64,000 nucleotides of DNA from the NCBI GenBank assembly GCA_963675575.1, contig OY776378.1, forward strand, positions 1 through 64,000. Reading direction: 5' to 3'. Of this stretch, positions 8,209 through 17,700 are shown one piece after another (position 1 is the stretch's first letter; each line of letters starts with the position of its first letter). Source of the DNA: JAGLOK01 sp963675575. GTDB taxonomy: Bacteria > Bacillota > Clostridia > Christensenellales > UMGS416. A program made the position numbers and the translations under genes. Under the pieces are notes generated by a model. The model saw nothing but the letters and a program-made list of their open reading frames with translations. It was not told the origin of the DNA and made no database searches.

Positions 8209-9132
8209 ATGATTATACAAAAACAAAAATTCGCATATGCCGCAACGATTTTGTCATTAGCGGGCATATCATTTTCCGCGCCAATCGGTGCTCTTGCCAT
8301 TAAAAGTGGGGGCGCCCCTATAATAGTGGGCATGTACCGAATGGCTTTCTCTATTCCCATCACAGCACTGGTTTGGTTTTTATCCTCAAGAAAAAAAGAA
8401 GGAGTAGCGAAAAAAGAAATTACACTAAAACATAATCTTATTAATTTACTTTCCGGTGTGTTTTTGGCCTTTCATTTTACATGCTGGTATTACGCATTGG
8501 GTAATACAACTGTTTTTTCAGCCGCCGCGTTGGTAAGCTTGCAACCTATTTTCGCCATGCTCGGAGCATACATAATATATAAACAAAAACCTGCAAGAAG
8601 CATAATTTTGCCTCTTTTTATAGCTCTAGCAGGAAGCTATGTGCTCATTTCGCCTTCCGTGGGTGAAGGCTTAGGCGGCTCATTGTTTGGCAATATAATG
8701 GCGGCATCAGGCAGTCTTTTTATGGCGGCGTATCTTTTGTGCGGTAAATTTGCGATGAAAGAGATATCACTTGGAAGATATGTTACCGTCACATACACCG
8801 TGTGCTTCTTGTTAATGGCGGTGGAGGCGTTTATAATGGGTGAAACTTTCGCCGTTCCAACCAGCGTTTTGCTTTTGTGCTTTTTGCTGTCGTTTTCAGC
8901 CACATTGTTCGGGCATACGCTTATAAATTGGTCGCTCCCCTATGTGGGTGCGTTTTTTGTGACGGTTGTACTTTTGGGCGAACCTATAGGAGCGTCGCTT
9001 GCAGCTTTTTTAATGTTCGGCACTGTGCCCGGATTGGTTGAGCTTTTAGGCGGAGCTATGATAATAGCGGGTATTGCCATTATGGTTATGCGTGCGAACA
9101 AAAACCCACAATCAAAAAGCCTGCCTAGCTGA
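8209..9132 (+). CDS. EamA/DMT superfamily transporter
   Basis: 307 residues from the ATG at 8209. The open frame extends to 8095, but the added 38 codons have no hydrophobic segment, overlap the divergent VanZ start, and make the protein longer than the usual 290-310; GGTGAT at 8191-8196 is a weak SD for 8209. Ten membrane segments in two EamA repeats are seen, the second repeat beginning near SLFMAAYLLCGKFA, with the conserved PxxGEP-like VVLLGEPIGA near residue 265. It likely exports a small metabolite or amino acid; the substrate is unknown. Ends in an 8-base overlap with the convergent gene at 9125. Confidence 0.85.
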   Translation: MIIQKQKFAYAATILSLAGISFSAPIGALAIKSGGAPIIVGMYRMAFSIPITALVWFLSSRKKEGVAKKEITLKHNLINLLSGVFLAFHFTCWYYALGNTTVFSAAALVSLQPIFAMLGAYIIYKQKPARSIILPLFIALAGSYVLISPSVGEGLGGSLFGNIMAASGSLFMAAYLLCGKFAMKEISLGRYVTVTYTVCFLLMAVEAFIMGETFAVPTSVLLLCFLLSFSATLFGHTLINWSLPYVGAFFVTVVLLGEPIGASLAAFLMFGTVPGLVELLGGAMIIAGIAIMVMRANKNPQSKSLPS

Positions 9133-9682
9133 TTTGTTCGGTTTCGTCGGCAGTGCTTTCTGCTACATATAGCGGCACTTTGTTGCGTATAACAAAAAGG
9201 AAGATAAAATCAATTGACATAACTATGCTCAAAACAAGAAATAGTATAACATTGTCTGGATCGTAGATCTTGTATATATGATAAAGGATAAACGAATGAA
9301 CTAACCTTATAAAAATAGCGGCTAAAAATAATAGGCCATACACCAAAAGCGGGAACAAAAGACCATATACAGAAGTTATATTAGGCAGAAAAAAGCCAAA
9401 CATCAGTGTTATTGTAAGAAATATAAATCCTCCCATAATTGATGGATAAATAACATGCATTTTGGGAAATTTATGCTTCATATAGGGGGAAGCCTCTGAA
9501 AGACACCCCATTATATATGCATCGCCCACAGGTATCCAAGCAAGCCAGGCGTTATTTATGCCCCTGTTTTTGGCCAGCTTGTATAATCCGATTGCCCTTA
9601 AAATATAAACAGCGAGTATTATCGCAAAATATATAAGGTAGAAAAATATGATCATTGCGACAATTGGAAATGCTTCACTCAT
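9125..9682 (-). CDS. Multi-pass membrane protein of unknown function, paralogue 1
   Basis: 185 residues from the ATG at 9682, chosen because GGAG lies 11 bases upstream and the extra codons up to 9739 have no SD. Five or six hydrophobic segments. Around residues 35-60 it has GLYKLAKNRGINNAWLAWIP followed by a glycine that ends YIMG, a motif shared with the next gene upstream (9808-10278). Such proteins with GLYxxAxxxGxxNAWLAWIP are common in Clostridia but I know of no function. Overlaps the convergent EamA gene by 8 bases at the 3' end. Confidence 0.75.
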   Translation of the reverse strand: MSEAFPIVAMIIFFYLIYFAIILAVYILRAIGLYKLAKNRGINNAWLAWIPVGDAYIMGCLSEASPYMKHKFPKMHVIYPSIMGGFIFLTITLMFGFFLPNITSVYGLLFPLLVYGLLFLAAIFIRLVHSFILYHIYKIYDPDNVILFLVLSIVMSIDFIFLFVIRNKVPLYVAESTADETEQIS

Positions 9683-9760
9683 ATTAACATAATCTCCATA
9701 AAAAGTATTTACTATAATAATACATATAAACTTAATCAAAATAAAGTATTTTTTGCAAAT

Positions 9761-9792
9761 AAAAAAACCGCCTAAAAAATTAGACGGTTTTG
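9761..9792 (-). terminator. Rho-independent terminator
   Basis: On the minus strand AAAACCGTCTAA / TTAGGCGGTTTT with a short loop and a tail of seven T. It separates the two paralogous membrane-protein genes. Confidence 0.8.
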
Positions 9793-9807
9793 GTAACCCA
9801 TAATTAT

Positions 9808-10278
9808 TTATGCCACAGGCTCTTTATCCCTAATTATAAAGATGAAAATCGCAAAAAAACCAATAGCGCTGAGTATAGTGTAAAGAATCGCTTGATCCGG
9901 CACATATTTTTTGAACAAAAGAAAAAGTGAGTAGATAAACAAAGCATAATATGCCAGTGCGATTAGCTGCCCCAACACGGGAATCCAGATTAATATAGCA
10001 ACGCCGACCGCGCCAAGAGGCAAAACCAAATCCATTCGAGGAATAACAGTAGTACCTAACTTCACTTCCTTTATTATCTTACCTATGATATAAAGCTGAG
10101 CGATGGGAATCCATGCAAGCCATGCGTTAGGTTCGCCCTGTTTTTGCGCAATTTTGTATAATCCAAGAGCCGTAAGTATGTAGGCCGCAATCCCCAGCAG
10201 ACCTGCAAATATGCCAAAGCCCGCCATTGCTGCCCATAATCCGTAATAGCCGCGTCCATACATTAATAATGCTTCCAT
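9808..10278 (-). CDS. Multi-pass membrane protein of unknown function, paralogue 2
   Basis: 156 residues from the ATG at 10278. A strong GGAGGTA sits 6 bases upstream (10285-10291); the upstream ATG at 10293 overlaps that SD and is rejected. Four hydrophobic segments. It shares with its neighbour the motif GLYKIAQKQGEPNAWLAWIP then YIIG (residues about 40-70) and a charged end (IIRDKEPVA compared with VIRNKVPLYVA). The pair looks like an old duplication. It has its own terminator, so the two are separate transcription units. No function can be assigned. Confidence 0.78.
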   Translation of the reverse strand: MEALLMYGRGYYGLWAAMAGFGIFAGLLGIAAYILTALGLYKIAQKQGEPNAWLAWIPIAQLYIIGKIIKEVKLGTTVIPRMDLVLPLGAVGVAILIWIPVLGQLIALAYYALFIYSLFLLFKKYVPDQAILYTILSAIGFFAIFIFIIRDKEPVA

Positions 10279-10366
10279 AAACAATACCTCCATAAATATA
10301 ATGATTTCTTATATAATGATACTCCTAATAATGCTTATAATCAATTGTGTTTTATGTAAAATAATA

Positions 10367-10885
10367 TTATTTAAAAGTGATTTTACCATCAATAAATTTA
10401 ATCTTCCCCTTTTTAACTATCCCTTTGACTGTAAATTCATAGAGAAATTGCATTGCGGTAAATGCGACAAGCCCCGCTAAAATGATAATCCATAAAGCGT
10501 AATTTATCTGAATTGAAACAAAATATGTGACAGCAATATACATCAAAACCGCTGAAAGCAAAAAGCACAGCCATCGTATAATCTGCTGTTTTATTTTTTT
10601 TATTTTTTTTGTGGATTCATGCAAAAAGCCGTACCATCCAAAAAAGGATATGAAAGCAACCTGTATTTCGGGAATCTGAATAAGAAATATTATTAGTGCC
10701 GCTGAAGTTATGAAAGATGTAAATGCAGCCTTTTTATTAAAGCCGATTCTCAAAAGTATGCCGGGATACAGTGCTGCGGCAAAAAGAAGCGCGAGATTTA
10801 TTGTGGGTATTATATATGCCAGTGCGAGTGTTAATATCTGTAGGGAAGTAATCATCCCCGCTAATGCAATCGCGCGTGCCTTCAT
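10367..10885 (-). CDS. Membrane protein of the DUF5685 cluster
   Basis: 172 residues. Five or six hydrophobic segments, with a charged stretch ESTKKIKKIKQQ in the middle (about residue 92) and a basic end (VKKGKIKFIDGK). The opening RAIALAGMITSLQILTLALAYIIP resembles ECF-type substrate-binding or YybS-like membrane proteins in the placing of its first helices, but I cannot assign a family. Its ATG directly follows the stop codon of the J-domain gene (0-base gap), so the two are translationally coupled. Third gene of the operon 12369-10367. Confidence 0.75.
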   Translation of the reverse strand: MKARAIALAGMITSLQILTLALAYIIPTINLALLFAAALYPGILLRIGFNKKAAFTSFITSAALIIFLIQIPEIQVAFISFFGWYGFLHESTKKIKKIKQQIIRWLCFLLSAVLMYIAVTYFVSIQINYALWIIILAGLVAFTAMQFLYEFTVKGIVKKGKIKFIDGKITFK

Positions 10886-11470
10886 TTAACAGCAGCCTCC
10901 GCCCAAGGAATTGCAACAGCAGTTTGAACAAATTAAGCATGAACAGATATCGCAAAGATCCGTATTGCCTGCGGCAGACTGGTTTGTGAAGTTTCGGTTT
11001 GAGTTGTAAATTGATTGAGCCGCCCTCTGGTATTCGGAGTTGTTAGGCTCCATCTGATATGCCATTTTATAAAAATTCTGAGCCTGTGCATACCAGCCCT
11101 TGCCCATCATGCAAGCACCTTTGAGGTAATACCATTCGGCAGGGCGGTTGGACATATTGTCCAATATAGTCATAGCCTCGTCATATTGACGGCTATTTAT
11201 CATTTGTCGAATTTTCATAAATGAGGAACTGCCCGCGCCCGCGGCACCAGAATACGAGCTTGAGCTCCCCGAGCTGTAAGCCCCGGACTTACCTCCTGAG
11301 AGCATTTCGTAAGCCTGATTTATATCTCGCATTTTTTCCTCAGCGAGAGAGTTTAATGGATTGTCTACATATCTATCCGGATGATATTTTTTAACCATCC
11401 GCCTGTAGGCTTCTTTTATTTGTTCCTGTGTCGCATTTTCATCGATTTCCAAAACCTTATATGGGTTCAT
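10886..11470 (-). CDS. J-domain protein with TPR-like region and cysteine-rich tail
   Basis: 194 residues. Residues 1-60 form a J-domain with an intact HPD motif (H30-P31-D32) and the DINQAYEML helix. It should stimulate the ATPase of an Hsp70. A Gly/Ser linker (about 65-85) is followed by a TPR-like helical region (WYYLKGACMMGKGWYAQAQ, then PNNSEYQRA). The last 22 residues (173-194) hold nine cysteines, in CxxC, CxC and CCC arrangements, which suggests metal or Fe-S binding, or palmitoyl-free membrane/metal tethering. It lacks the Gly/Phe and zinc-finger regions of housekeeping DnaJ. It lies between DUF5685 and a membrane protein; the same order is, to my memory, common in Clostridia. SD AAGGAGCAC precedes ATG 11470. 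Confidence 0.85.
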   Translation of the reverse strand: MNPYKVLEIDENATQEQIKEAYRRMVKKYHPDRYVDNPLNSLAEEKMRDINQAYEMLSGGKSGAYSSGSSSSYSGAAGAGSSSFMKIRQMINSRQYDEAMTILDNMSNRPAEWYYLKGACMMGKGWYAQAQNFYKMAYQMEPNNSEYQRAAQSIYNSNRNFTNQSAAGNTDLCDICSCLICSNCCCNSLGGGCC

Positions 11471-11511
11471 CAGTGCTCCTTGTTTCTTAAATTAACTTGG
11501 TTTGCTCAACT

Positions 11512-12369
11512 TCATTTTTTATTTTCAAACAGAGCTTCTGTTTGGTTAAAAATCATATTTTGCTTCATGGGCAGAGAATATCTTATTATATTATCCATAA
11601 CAGAGGCACTTTTTTCAAGAGGCAATAGATCATAAGCCAACATTGCGCGGCTCAAAGCAAATGTCATCACTTCTTTTGCGCTCTCCATCAGTTCTTTTTG
11701 CGGAAGTCCGTCTCGAATAAAGGGATTGAAGCAATGTTTTTTTATGTCCTTTTCTATGTCTTCCATGGCATCGGCTAGGTATATCCACATTCCGAGGTTG
11801 CGCATCATCTCTGAAAGGGCACTTTTCTCTTTTTCTCCGATGTTTTGGGCGTTTTGCGCAACGGCGTGCATCAAGTCTCCGCTTAGCGATGCGGGAATGT
11901 CAAAAAACACTTCTTTATTCTGCTCAACCTTGTATAGTTCGTCCATTGTTTTTTTTAGCATTTTGGAAAGCTCCGGGTTGCGTTTTTGAGCTTTTTTATA
12001 GCCACGGTGTATTAAAAGCTTTGCCGGCGGGGCGTAGAGTTTTTTTTCGTCATGCCACATGTCGTCAAGCTTGTGGTGGGTAAGAAGCGTTGTCACATCA
12101 CCACAATATATCAATGAATCATTGATTTTAACAGCAGGCTTCTTGTTTATCAGATGAGTTGGGCAGGCTTGTGTGTGTGTGTCAAATGAGTCTCCGGAAA
12201 GATCCATTAAAGCAAGCGCAAGCGAAGCCATATCGTTTTGCAAAGCCAAACGGGGCATCTGACCGTTTTTTTTGCCTATTGCATGGCAAACCCCGCAATA
12301 CGCCGTCTCCCATAAATTTAGGTCTTTCACCTTTAGTTCGTTTTTATATGGTATCAAATATCCAAACAT
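11512..12369 (-). CDS. DUF5685 family protein
   Basis: 285 residues from the ATG at 12369, chosen because the family begins MFGY and a purine-rich GGCGGGAAAAG is upstream; the frame is open to 12405. Conserved features seen: C25-x-x-C28 (AYCGVC), C69-P-T-H72, an acidic helix D102-D103-x-x-x-D107-E108 (LDDMWHDEKKL), and a second acidic helix from D200 (DAMEDIEKDIKK) ending in FNPF. The paired acidic helices in an all-helical protein recall class I isoprenoid-synthase-like folds, but this is inference only. The cysteines could bind zinc or an Fe-S cluster. First gene of an operon with the J-domain protein and a membrane protein. Role unknown. Confidence 0.8.
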   Translation of the reverse strand: MFGYLIPYKNELKVKDLNLWETAYCGVCHAIGKKNGQMPRLALQNDMASLALALMDLSGDSFDTHTQACPTHLINKKPAVKINDSLIYCGDVTTLLTHHKLDDMWHDEKKLYAPPAKLLIHRGYKKAQKRNPELSKMLKKTMDELYKVEQNKEVFFDIPASLSGDLMHAVAQNAQNIGEKEKSALSEMMRNLGMWIYLADAMEDIEKDIKKHCFNPFIRDGLPQKELMESAKEVMTFALSRAMLAYDLLPLEKSASVMDNIIRYSLPMKQNMIFNQTEALFENKK

Positions 12370-12478
12370 ACTTTTCCCGCCAAATAATAAAGTAAAGTAT
12401 ATCATGTGTTTTCATATTAAAAATTAACAAAATGAAAATTTTTATTGCTTCTATAAGGATAATTAATATTAATAAGTA

Positions 12479-12487
12479 TGCTATAAT
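12479..12487 (+). promoter_or_regulatory. Extended -10 promoter of the HD-GYP gene
   Basis: TGcTATAAT, 29 bases before the start codon at 12517. No good -35, as expected for an extended -10 promoter. Confidence 0.55.
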
Positions 12488-12516
12488 TATTATATAAGGG
12501 TATTTGCGAGGTCAAT

Positions 12517-13347
12517 ATGAGGGAAATTGAAATTAAGGATGACGTATATAATAAATATGGAAAACTATTGGTTGCAAAGGGTGTAAAAATTCACTTAGAC
12601 GAAGAAAGAGAGATCAGATACGGCGAGCTGGGGATTCTCGAGCGATTAAATAATTATAAAAAAAAGCATGAGGATGAAGAATTTGCGAAACAGCACGTTT
12701 TTGAAGCTCTACAAACGCTAAAGAGAAAGAACGTTAAATCCAAAAGCTACACATTGTTGTCGCAGGCTACTGAAATATTGCAGGGAATCATTATACAAAG
12801 CAGGCATTCAAATATCGGCATTTATCTTGATATTTTGAGCAAGGCCGATTTATCATGGATTTATTCTCATTCAATAGATGTTTCGCTATTATCCATAATG
12901 GCAGCGCTGCATTTAAAAATGGATATAAAACAAATATACAAATTTGGACATTGCGTATTGGTGCATGATATTGGAATGACTTTGATTCCCAAAAGCATAA
13001 TGAACAAAACTTCCAAGCTAAGCGAAACGGAGTTTATCGTTATCACAAACCATTGCTATCTGGGTCTTGCGTTGATTAAAGAACTTGACGCGGCGTGTAA
13101 TGATAAAATTGTAATGCAGCACCATGAAAGACTTGACGGAAGCGGTTATCCTCTTGGATTGAAAAGCGATGAAATACACGAAAGCGCAAAAATAGTTATG
13201 ATTGCAGACACGATAGATTCCGCCACCACCGACAGACCGCATAGATCCGGTAAAACGATGCGTGAGATATTTGACGAGTTAAAAAGCAGTGGCGATAAAT
13301 ATGATTTGAATCTGGTATCAGAATTTGAATCTTTTTTGGAATTTTAG
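12517..13347 (+). CDS. HD-GYP domain protein with altered HD motif
   Basis: 276 residues. An N-terminal region of about 110 residues without a recognised sensor domain is followed by an HD-GYP domain: H150-D151 in HDIGM, HCYLG near residue 178, and HHERLDGSGYP (H202 to P212). HD-GYP enzymes hydrolyse cyclic di-GMP. Here the usual HDxGK lysine (residue 154) is methionine, and the HPxxG motif reads HCYLG, so the activity may be weak, altered or lost although the metal-binding H and D and the GYP are kept. No transmembrane segment. Stand-alone gene with its own extended -10 promoter; SD is GCGAGG. Relevant partner in the window: the GGDEF protein at 61189. Confidence 0.85.
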   Translation: MREIEIKDDVYNKYGKLLVAKGVKIHLDEEREIRYGELGILERLNNYKKKHEDEEFAKQHVFEALQTLKRKNVKSKSYTLLSQATEILQGIIIQSRHSNIGIYLDILSKADLSWIYSHSIDVSLLSIMAALHLKMDIKQIYKFGHCVLVHDIGMTLIPKSIMNKTSKLSETEFIVITNHCYLGLALIKELDAACNDKIVMQHHERLDGSGYPLGLKSDEIHESAKIVMIADTIDSATTDRPHRSGKTMREIFDELKSSGDKYDLNLVSEFESFLEF

Positions 13348-13457
13348 CATTATTAAATAAAACCATTCCTTAAACATTAATTATTAGTATTAGTTTTTAC
13401 GCAAAGTCAGTTTTAGCAGCCTTTTAGCAAACTTTCGTTCAAACTTTTTTGCCACGC

Positions 13458-13486
13458 TTCAAAAGAACTATCTAACATGATACAAT
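13458..13486 (+). promoter_or_regulatory. Promoter of rmuC-mfd
   Basis: TTCAAA (13458-13463), 17-base spacer, TACAAT (13481-13486) with TGa before the -10, 33 bases upstream of the rmuC start. Confidence 0.5.
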
Positions 13487-13518
13487 AAGCATTAAGGCAC
13501 TTTATAAAAGGAGCAAAT

Positions 13519-14736
13519 ATGGAACCAGTCAATATAATAATAATCGTATTGCTAATCATAAATTTCTTTTTTCTTTTGGCACTATTGCTTAAGAAAAACA
13601 CATCTTCAAACGACGTAAAAAAAGAAAGCGATGAAACGCGAAGAATGCTTTCGGATGAAATGTCGAAAAACCGCAGAGAGCAGATGGAAAGCTTTCAGTC
13701 TCTTTCAAAAGGAGTGTTTGAAAGATGGGGACAGCGCTCGATGGAGGAGCAAAAGCGCGACGAGGCTGTCGCCCAGCGAATATCAAACCTCGCAAAAGAT
13801 AATGAGGTTCGAATGGCGCGACTTGAAGAGCAGGTGTCAAAGCGTTTGGATGAGATGCGTAAAACAGTGGATGAACAGCTAAACGAAACGCTACAAAAGA
13901 GAGTTTCGGCGTCATTTGAGCAGGTCACAAAGCAGCTAACGCAGCTTTACTCTTCACTTTCAAAAGTGGATACTGATATGGCTTCGCTTCAAAAGGTGTT
14001 TACAGGCGTTAAAACACGCGGAGTGTGGGGAGAAGTAATGCTGATATCGCTTTTGGAGCAGATTCTCACTTCGCATCAGTTTGTGAAAAACGCGAAAATT
14101 AATCCCAACAGGCAGGAATTTGTTGAGGTTGCAATACGCATGCCGGGAAATGACAGCGATTCGGAAGTGCTTTTACCCATCGACTCGAAATTCCCCACGG
14201 AAGATTATGAGCGGTTGATTACCGCGAGAGAAAAGGGAGATTCGGCGGCAGAGATTATGGCAAAGGCGGCTCTGGTAAACCGGTTTAAATCTCAAGCGAA
14301 AGATATCCGCGACAAATACATTATGCCGCCCTATTCAACCAATTTTGCGGTGATGTACCTCCCGGCGGAAGGACTTTTTGCCGAAGCCTTGACTGAGCCG
14401 GGGCTGACGGAACGCCTTCAAAGGGATTACAGCGTAACGGTATGCGGGCCGACTACACTGGCCGCGCTTCTCAGCAGCTTAAAGATGGGATTTACAACAC
14501 TTGCAATACAGAAAAAATCAGGAGAAGTGTGGAAGCTTTTGTCGGCGGTTAAAAGAACTATTGGTATACACCAAACCAATCTTGAAAAGGCGTACCGCAA
14601 TATGAAGATATCGGTTAACGCCCTTGATGACGCACAGAAAAATATAGGAACCATAAGCAACCGCTTGCGCTCTGTGGAAGAAATCCCACAAGCACAAGCG
14701 GATGAGCTGATACCAAGAATAACGGATGAAAGTTAA
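13519..14736 (+). CDS. rmuC: RmuC family DNA recombination protein
   Basis: 405 residues. One N-terminal membrane helix (residues about 5-25), a long charged coiled-coil (30-140), then the RmuC domain with GVKTRGVWGEVMLISLLEQIL, LPIDSKFPTEDYERL and the endonuclease-like core ending near NRLRSVEEIP. RmuC is thought to limit inversions at short inverted repeats and is predicted to be a restriction-endonuclease-fold nuclease. SD AAGGAG precedes ATG 13519. The mfd gene starts 6 bases after its stop, so the pair forms a DNA-maintenance operon. Confidence 0.92.
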   Translation: MEPVNIIIIVLLIINFFFLLALLLKKNTSSNDVKKESDETRRMLSDEMSKNRREQMESFQSLSKGVFERWGQRSMEEQKRDEAVAQRISNLAKDNEVRMARLEEQVSKRLDEMRKTVDEQLNETLQKRVSASFEQVTKQLTQLYSSLSKVDTDMASLQKVFTGVKTRGVWGEVMLISLLEQILTSHQFVKNAKINPNRQEFVEVAIRMPGNDSDSEVLLPIDSKFPTEDYERLITAREKGDSAAEIMAKAALVNRFKSQAKDIRDKYIMPPYSTNFAVMYLPAEGLFAEALTEPGLTERLQRDYSVTVCGPTTLAALLSSLKMGFTTLAIQKKSGEVWKLLSAVKRTIGIHQTNLEKAYRNMKISVNALDDAQKNIGTISNRLRSVEEIPQAQADELIPRITDES

Positions 14737-14742
14737 GGTTTG

Positions 14743-17700
14743 ATGAAAAAAGCACTTTTTGCCCCACTGGTTAGTTCGGGGCAATTTCAGCGGCTAACCG
14801 ATTTTATACGGGGGGGAAAAAGTCCCTGCTCGGTGTTTGGCGTACCGCAAACAAAAAAATCTCACATTTTTTCAGCGATGGCTTTAAGTGGAAAAAAACC
14901 TATTCTTATAATCACGCCAAATCACATAACCGCCACAAAAACAGCATCCGACATAGAGGGCATGACGGGAATAAAATGCCACTTATTTCCGCAGCGCAGC
15001 GTAGAGATGCACAGCGTTCAGGCGGCCAGCAAGTCCGCCGAACATGCGCGTTCGTTCATGCTTGGAGAGCTTTCACAAAACAAAGCAAAGGTAGTCATAG
15101 CCGCAGTTGACTCCCTTATGACACCGCTTTGTCCGAAAGAAACTTTTAAAAAGTCTCTGCTTCATATAAAAGTAGGAAGCTCGATAAGTCCTGGAGAGAT
15201 AGCGAAAAGATTGACTTGGTCGCTTTACCGCAGGGAAAGCCGAGTGGAGCAGACTGGGCAGTTTGCAATCCGCGGGGACATTGTGGATATCTTTCCTGTG
15301 GGATTTGAACATCCAGTAAGAATAGAGTTTTTTGGCGACGATGTGGAATCCATTAAGTCATTTGATGAAAACACGCAGCATTCCATTTCAAAGACAGAGT
15401 CTGTCACAATTTATCCCGCGATGGAAATGCCGCTTGACATGGAGGTGATGCAGCGAGGGATTTCATCCATTAAAGATTCGGCCCAAGGCGCCTATAAAAA
15501 AGCAAAATCTAAAAAAACAGAGCTTGGATACGAAAAGACCGATGATAAAATCGTAAGAAAATACGCTGAAAACATTAATAAATTATTGCAGTTTGGCTAT
15601 TTTGAGGGAATGGAAAACCACATGGAGTTTTTCTATCCTGATGCGGTCACGCTTGATAAATATCTTGATAGCCCGATAATTGTTTTTGACGAAGTGCGAG
15701 ATGTAAAGACGCGCGTTGAAGATGTGCAAAAAGAATATAATGCGCTGTACGGAGATTTGTTTGAAAGCGGAGAAGCGCTTAATGAGCTTGATGGACTTCT
15801 TTACTCATTCGATGAGATGTACGCTTCTTTCAAAGGCAATTTTATTTTGACCGCCACAGCGTTTACCGCAGACAGCATACTTGACTATGCGAGAAGCGTT
15901 ACGTTCCCCGGAACAGAGGCGATGATATATCGCGGGCAGTTTGATATGCTTTCGCGGGATATCAAGAACTGGAGAAGGGAAAAATATAAGATAGCGATTT
16001 TGGCGGGAACCGAATCGCGTGTGGAAGGCATTCGCGATACTCTTGCGCAATATCAGATCACGACAACGCCGCTTAAAACGGATCGCGAGCTGATTGCCGG
16101 TGAAGCGGCAGTTCTTCCTCTTTACGCATCCAAGGGATTTTCGTATTCCACGGAAAAATTTATAGTACTCACTGAAAATGAACTGTTCGGACGCACTAAA
16201 AGCCATAAAAAGCCAAGCCGAAAAAGAGGCGCCGGCGATTCTGTGCTAAACGATATAAAGCGCGGCGACTATGTGGTGCATGAATCCAACGGCATAGGAA
16301 AATATGACGGCATAGTGCGGCTTGAAGCATTGGGCAAATTGCGTGACTACTTAAAGCTCTTATATATGGGCGGCGATGTGCTGTATGTGCCTACAGAGCA
16401 GATGGATCGTGTTCAAAAATATATTGGCGCGGGAGAGGGCAAGGCAAAGCTTACCAGGCTCGGCGGCAAAAGTTGGGAGCATGCGAGGCAAAAGGCGAAA
16501 AGCGCCGTTGCCGACATGACTGAAGAGCTTATCGAGCTTTACGCTAAAAGAAGCGCTGTGCAAGGATATAGGTATTCCCAAGACGGAGAGTGGCAGTGCC
16601 AGTTTGAAGAAAGCTTTGAGCATGAGGAAACGCCGGATCAGCTAACGTGCATAGAGGAAATTAAAGAAGATATGCAAAGCGCGAAAGTGATGGACAGGCT
16701 GCTTTGCGGCGATGTGGGATATGGCAAAACAGAGGTGGCGCTTCGCGCTGCGTTTAAAGCGGTGATGGATAAAAAGCAGGTGGCAATCCTGTGTCCCACA
16801 ACAATACTTTGCCATCAGCACTTTGTGACAATTGGCGAACGATTTAAGGATTTCCCCGTTGAAACGCGCGAGCTTTCCCGGTTTGTTTCAGCTACAGAGC
16901 AAAAAAACACGTTGGAAAAGCTTAAAAGCGGCAAGGTGGACATAGTTGTCGGTACGCACAGACTGCTTTCCAAAGATATTGAGTTTAAGAATTTAGGCCT
17001 TTTAGTAATAGATGAAGAGCAGAGATTCGGCGTGGCGCACAAGGAAAAGATAAAGAAACTTCGGGTTGGGGTTGACGTGCTTACAATGACGGCCACACCC
17101 ATACCGCGCACACTTCACATGTCCCTTGCCGGAATACGTGATATTTCGATGATAGAAACCCCACCGGAAGAGCGCTTCCCTATCCAGACATTTGTAACCG
17201 AATATGATGAGGACATGATACGCGGGGCTATCGAGCGTGAGGTATCCAGAGCCGGACAGGTATACTTTGTGTATAACCGCGTACAGTCAATCGACATGAT
17301 GCAGCGCAAAATATTGGAGCTTATGCCGCATCTTCGCGTGGCGGTAGCCCACGGGCAGATGCCGGGAAACCAACTTGAAAATGTGATGCTTGACTTCTTA
17401 GAAAAAAAATATGATGTGCTTTTGGCGACAACCATCATAGAAAACGGGCTGGACATACCCAATGTGAACACGCTGATAGTATATGATACCGATAAGTTCG
17501 GCCTTTCCCAGCTTTACCAGCTCAGGGGCCGTGTCGGGCGGAGCAACAGACTTTCCTACGCATATCTCACATGGCGCCCCAGCAATATACTCTCTGACAC
17601 CGCGCGCCAAAGGCTTGAAGCCATTTCACAGTTCACAGAGTTTGGCAGCGGACTTAAAATCGCGATGCGCGACCTTGAGATACGAGGAGCGGGCTCCATT

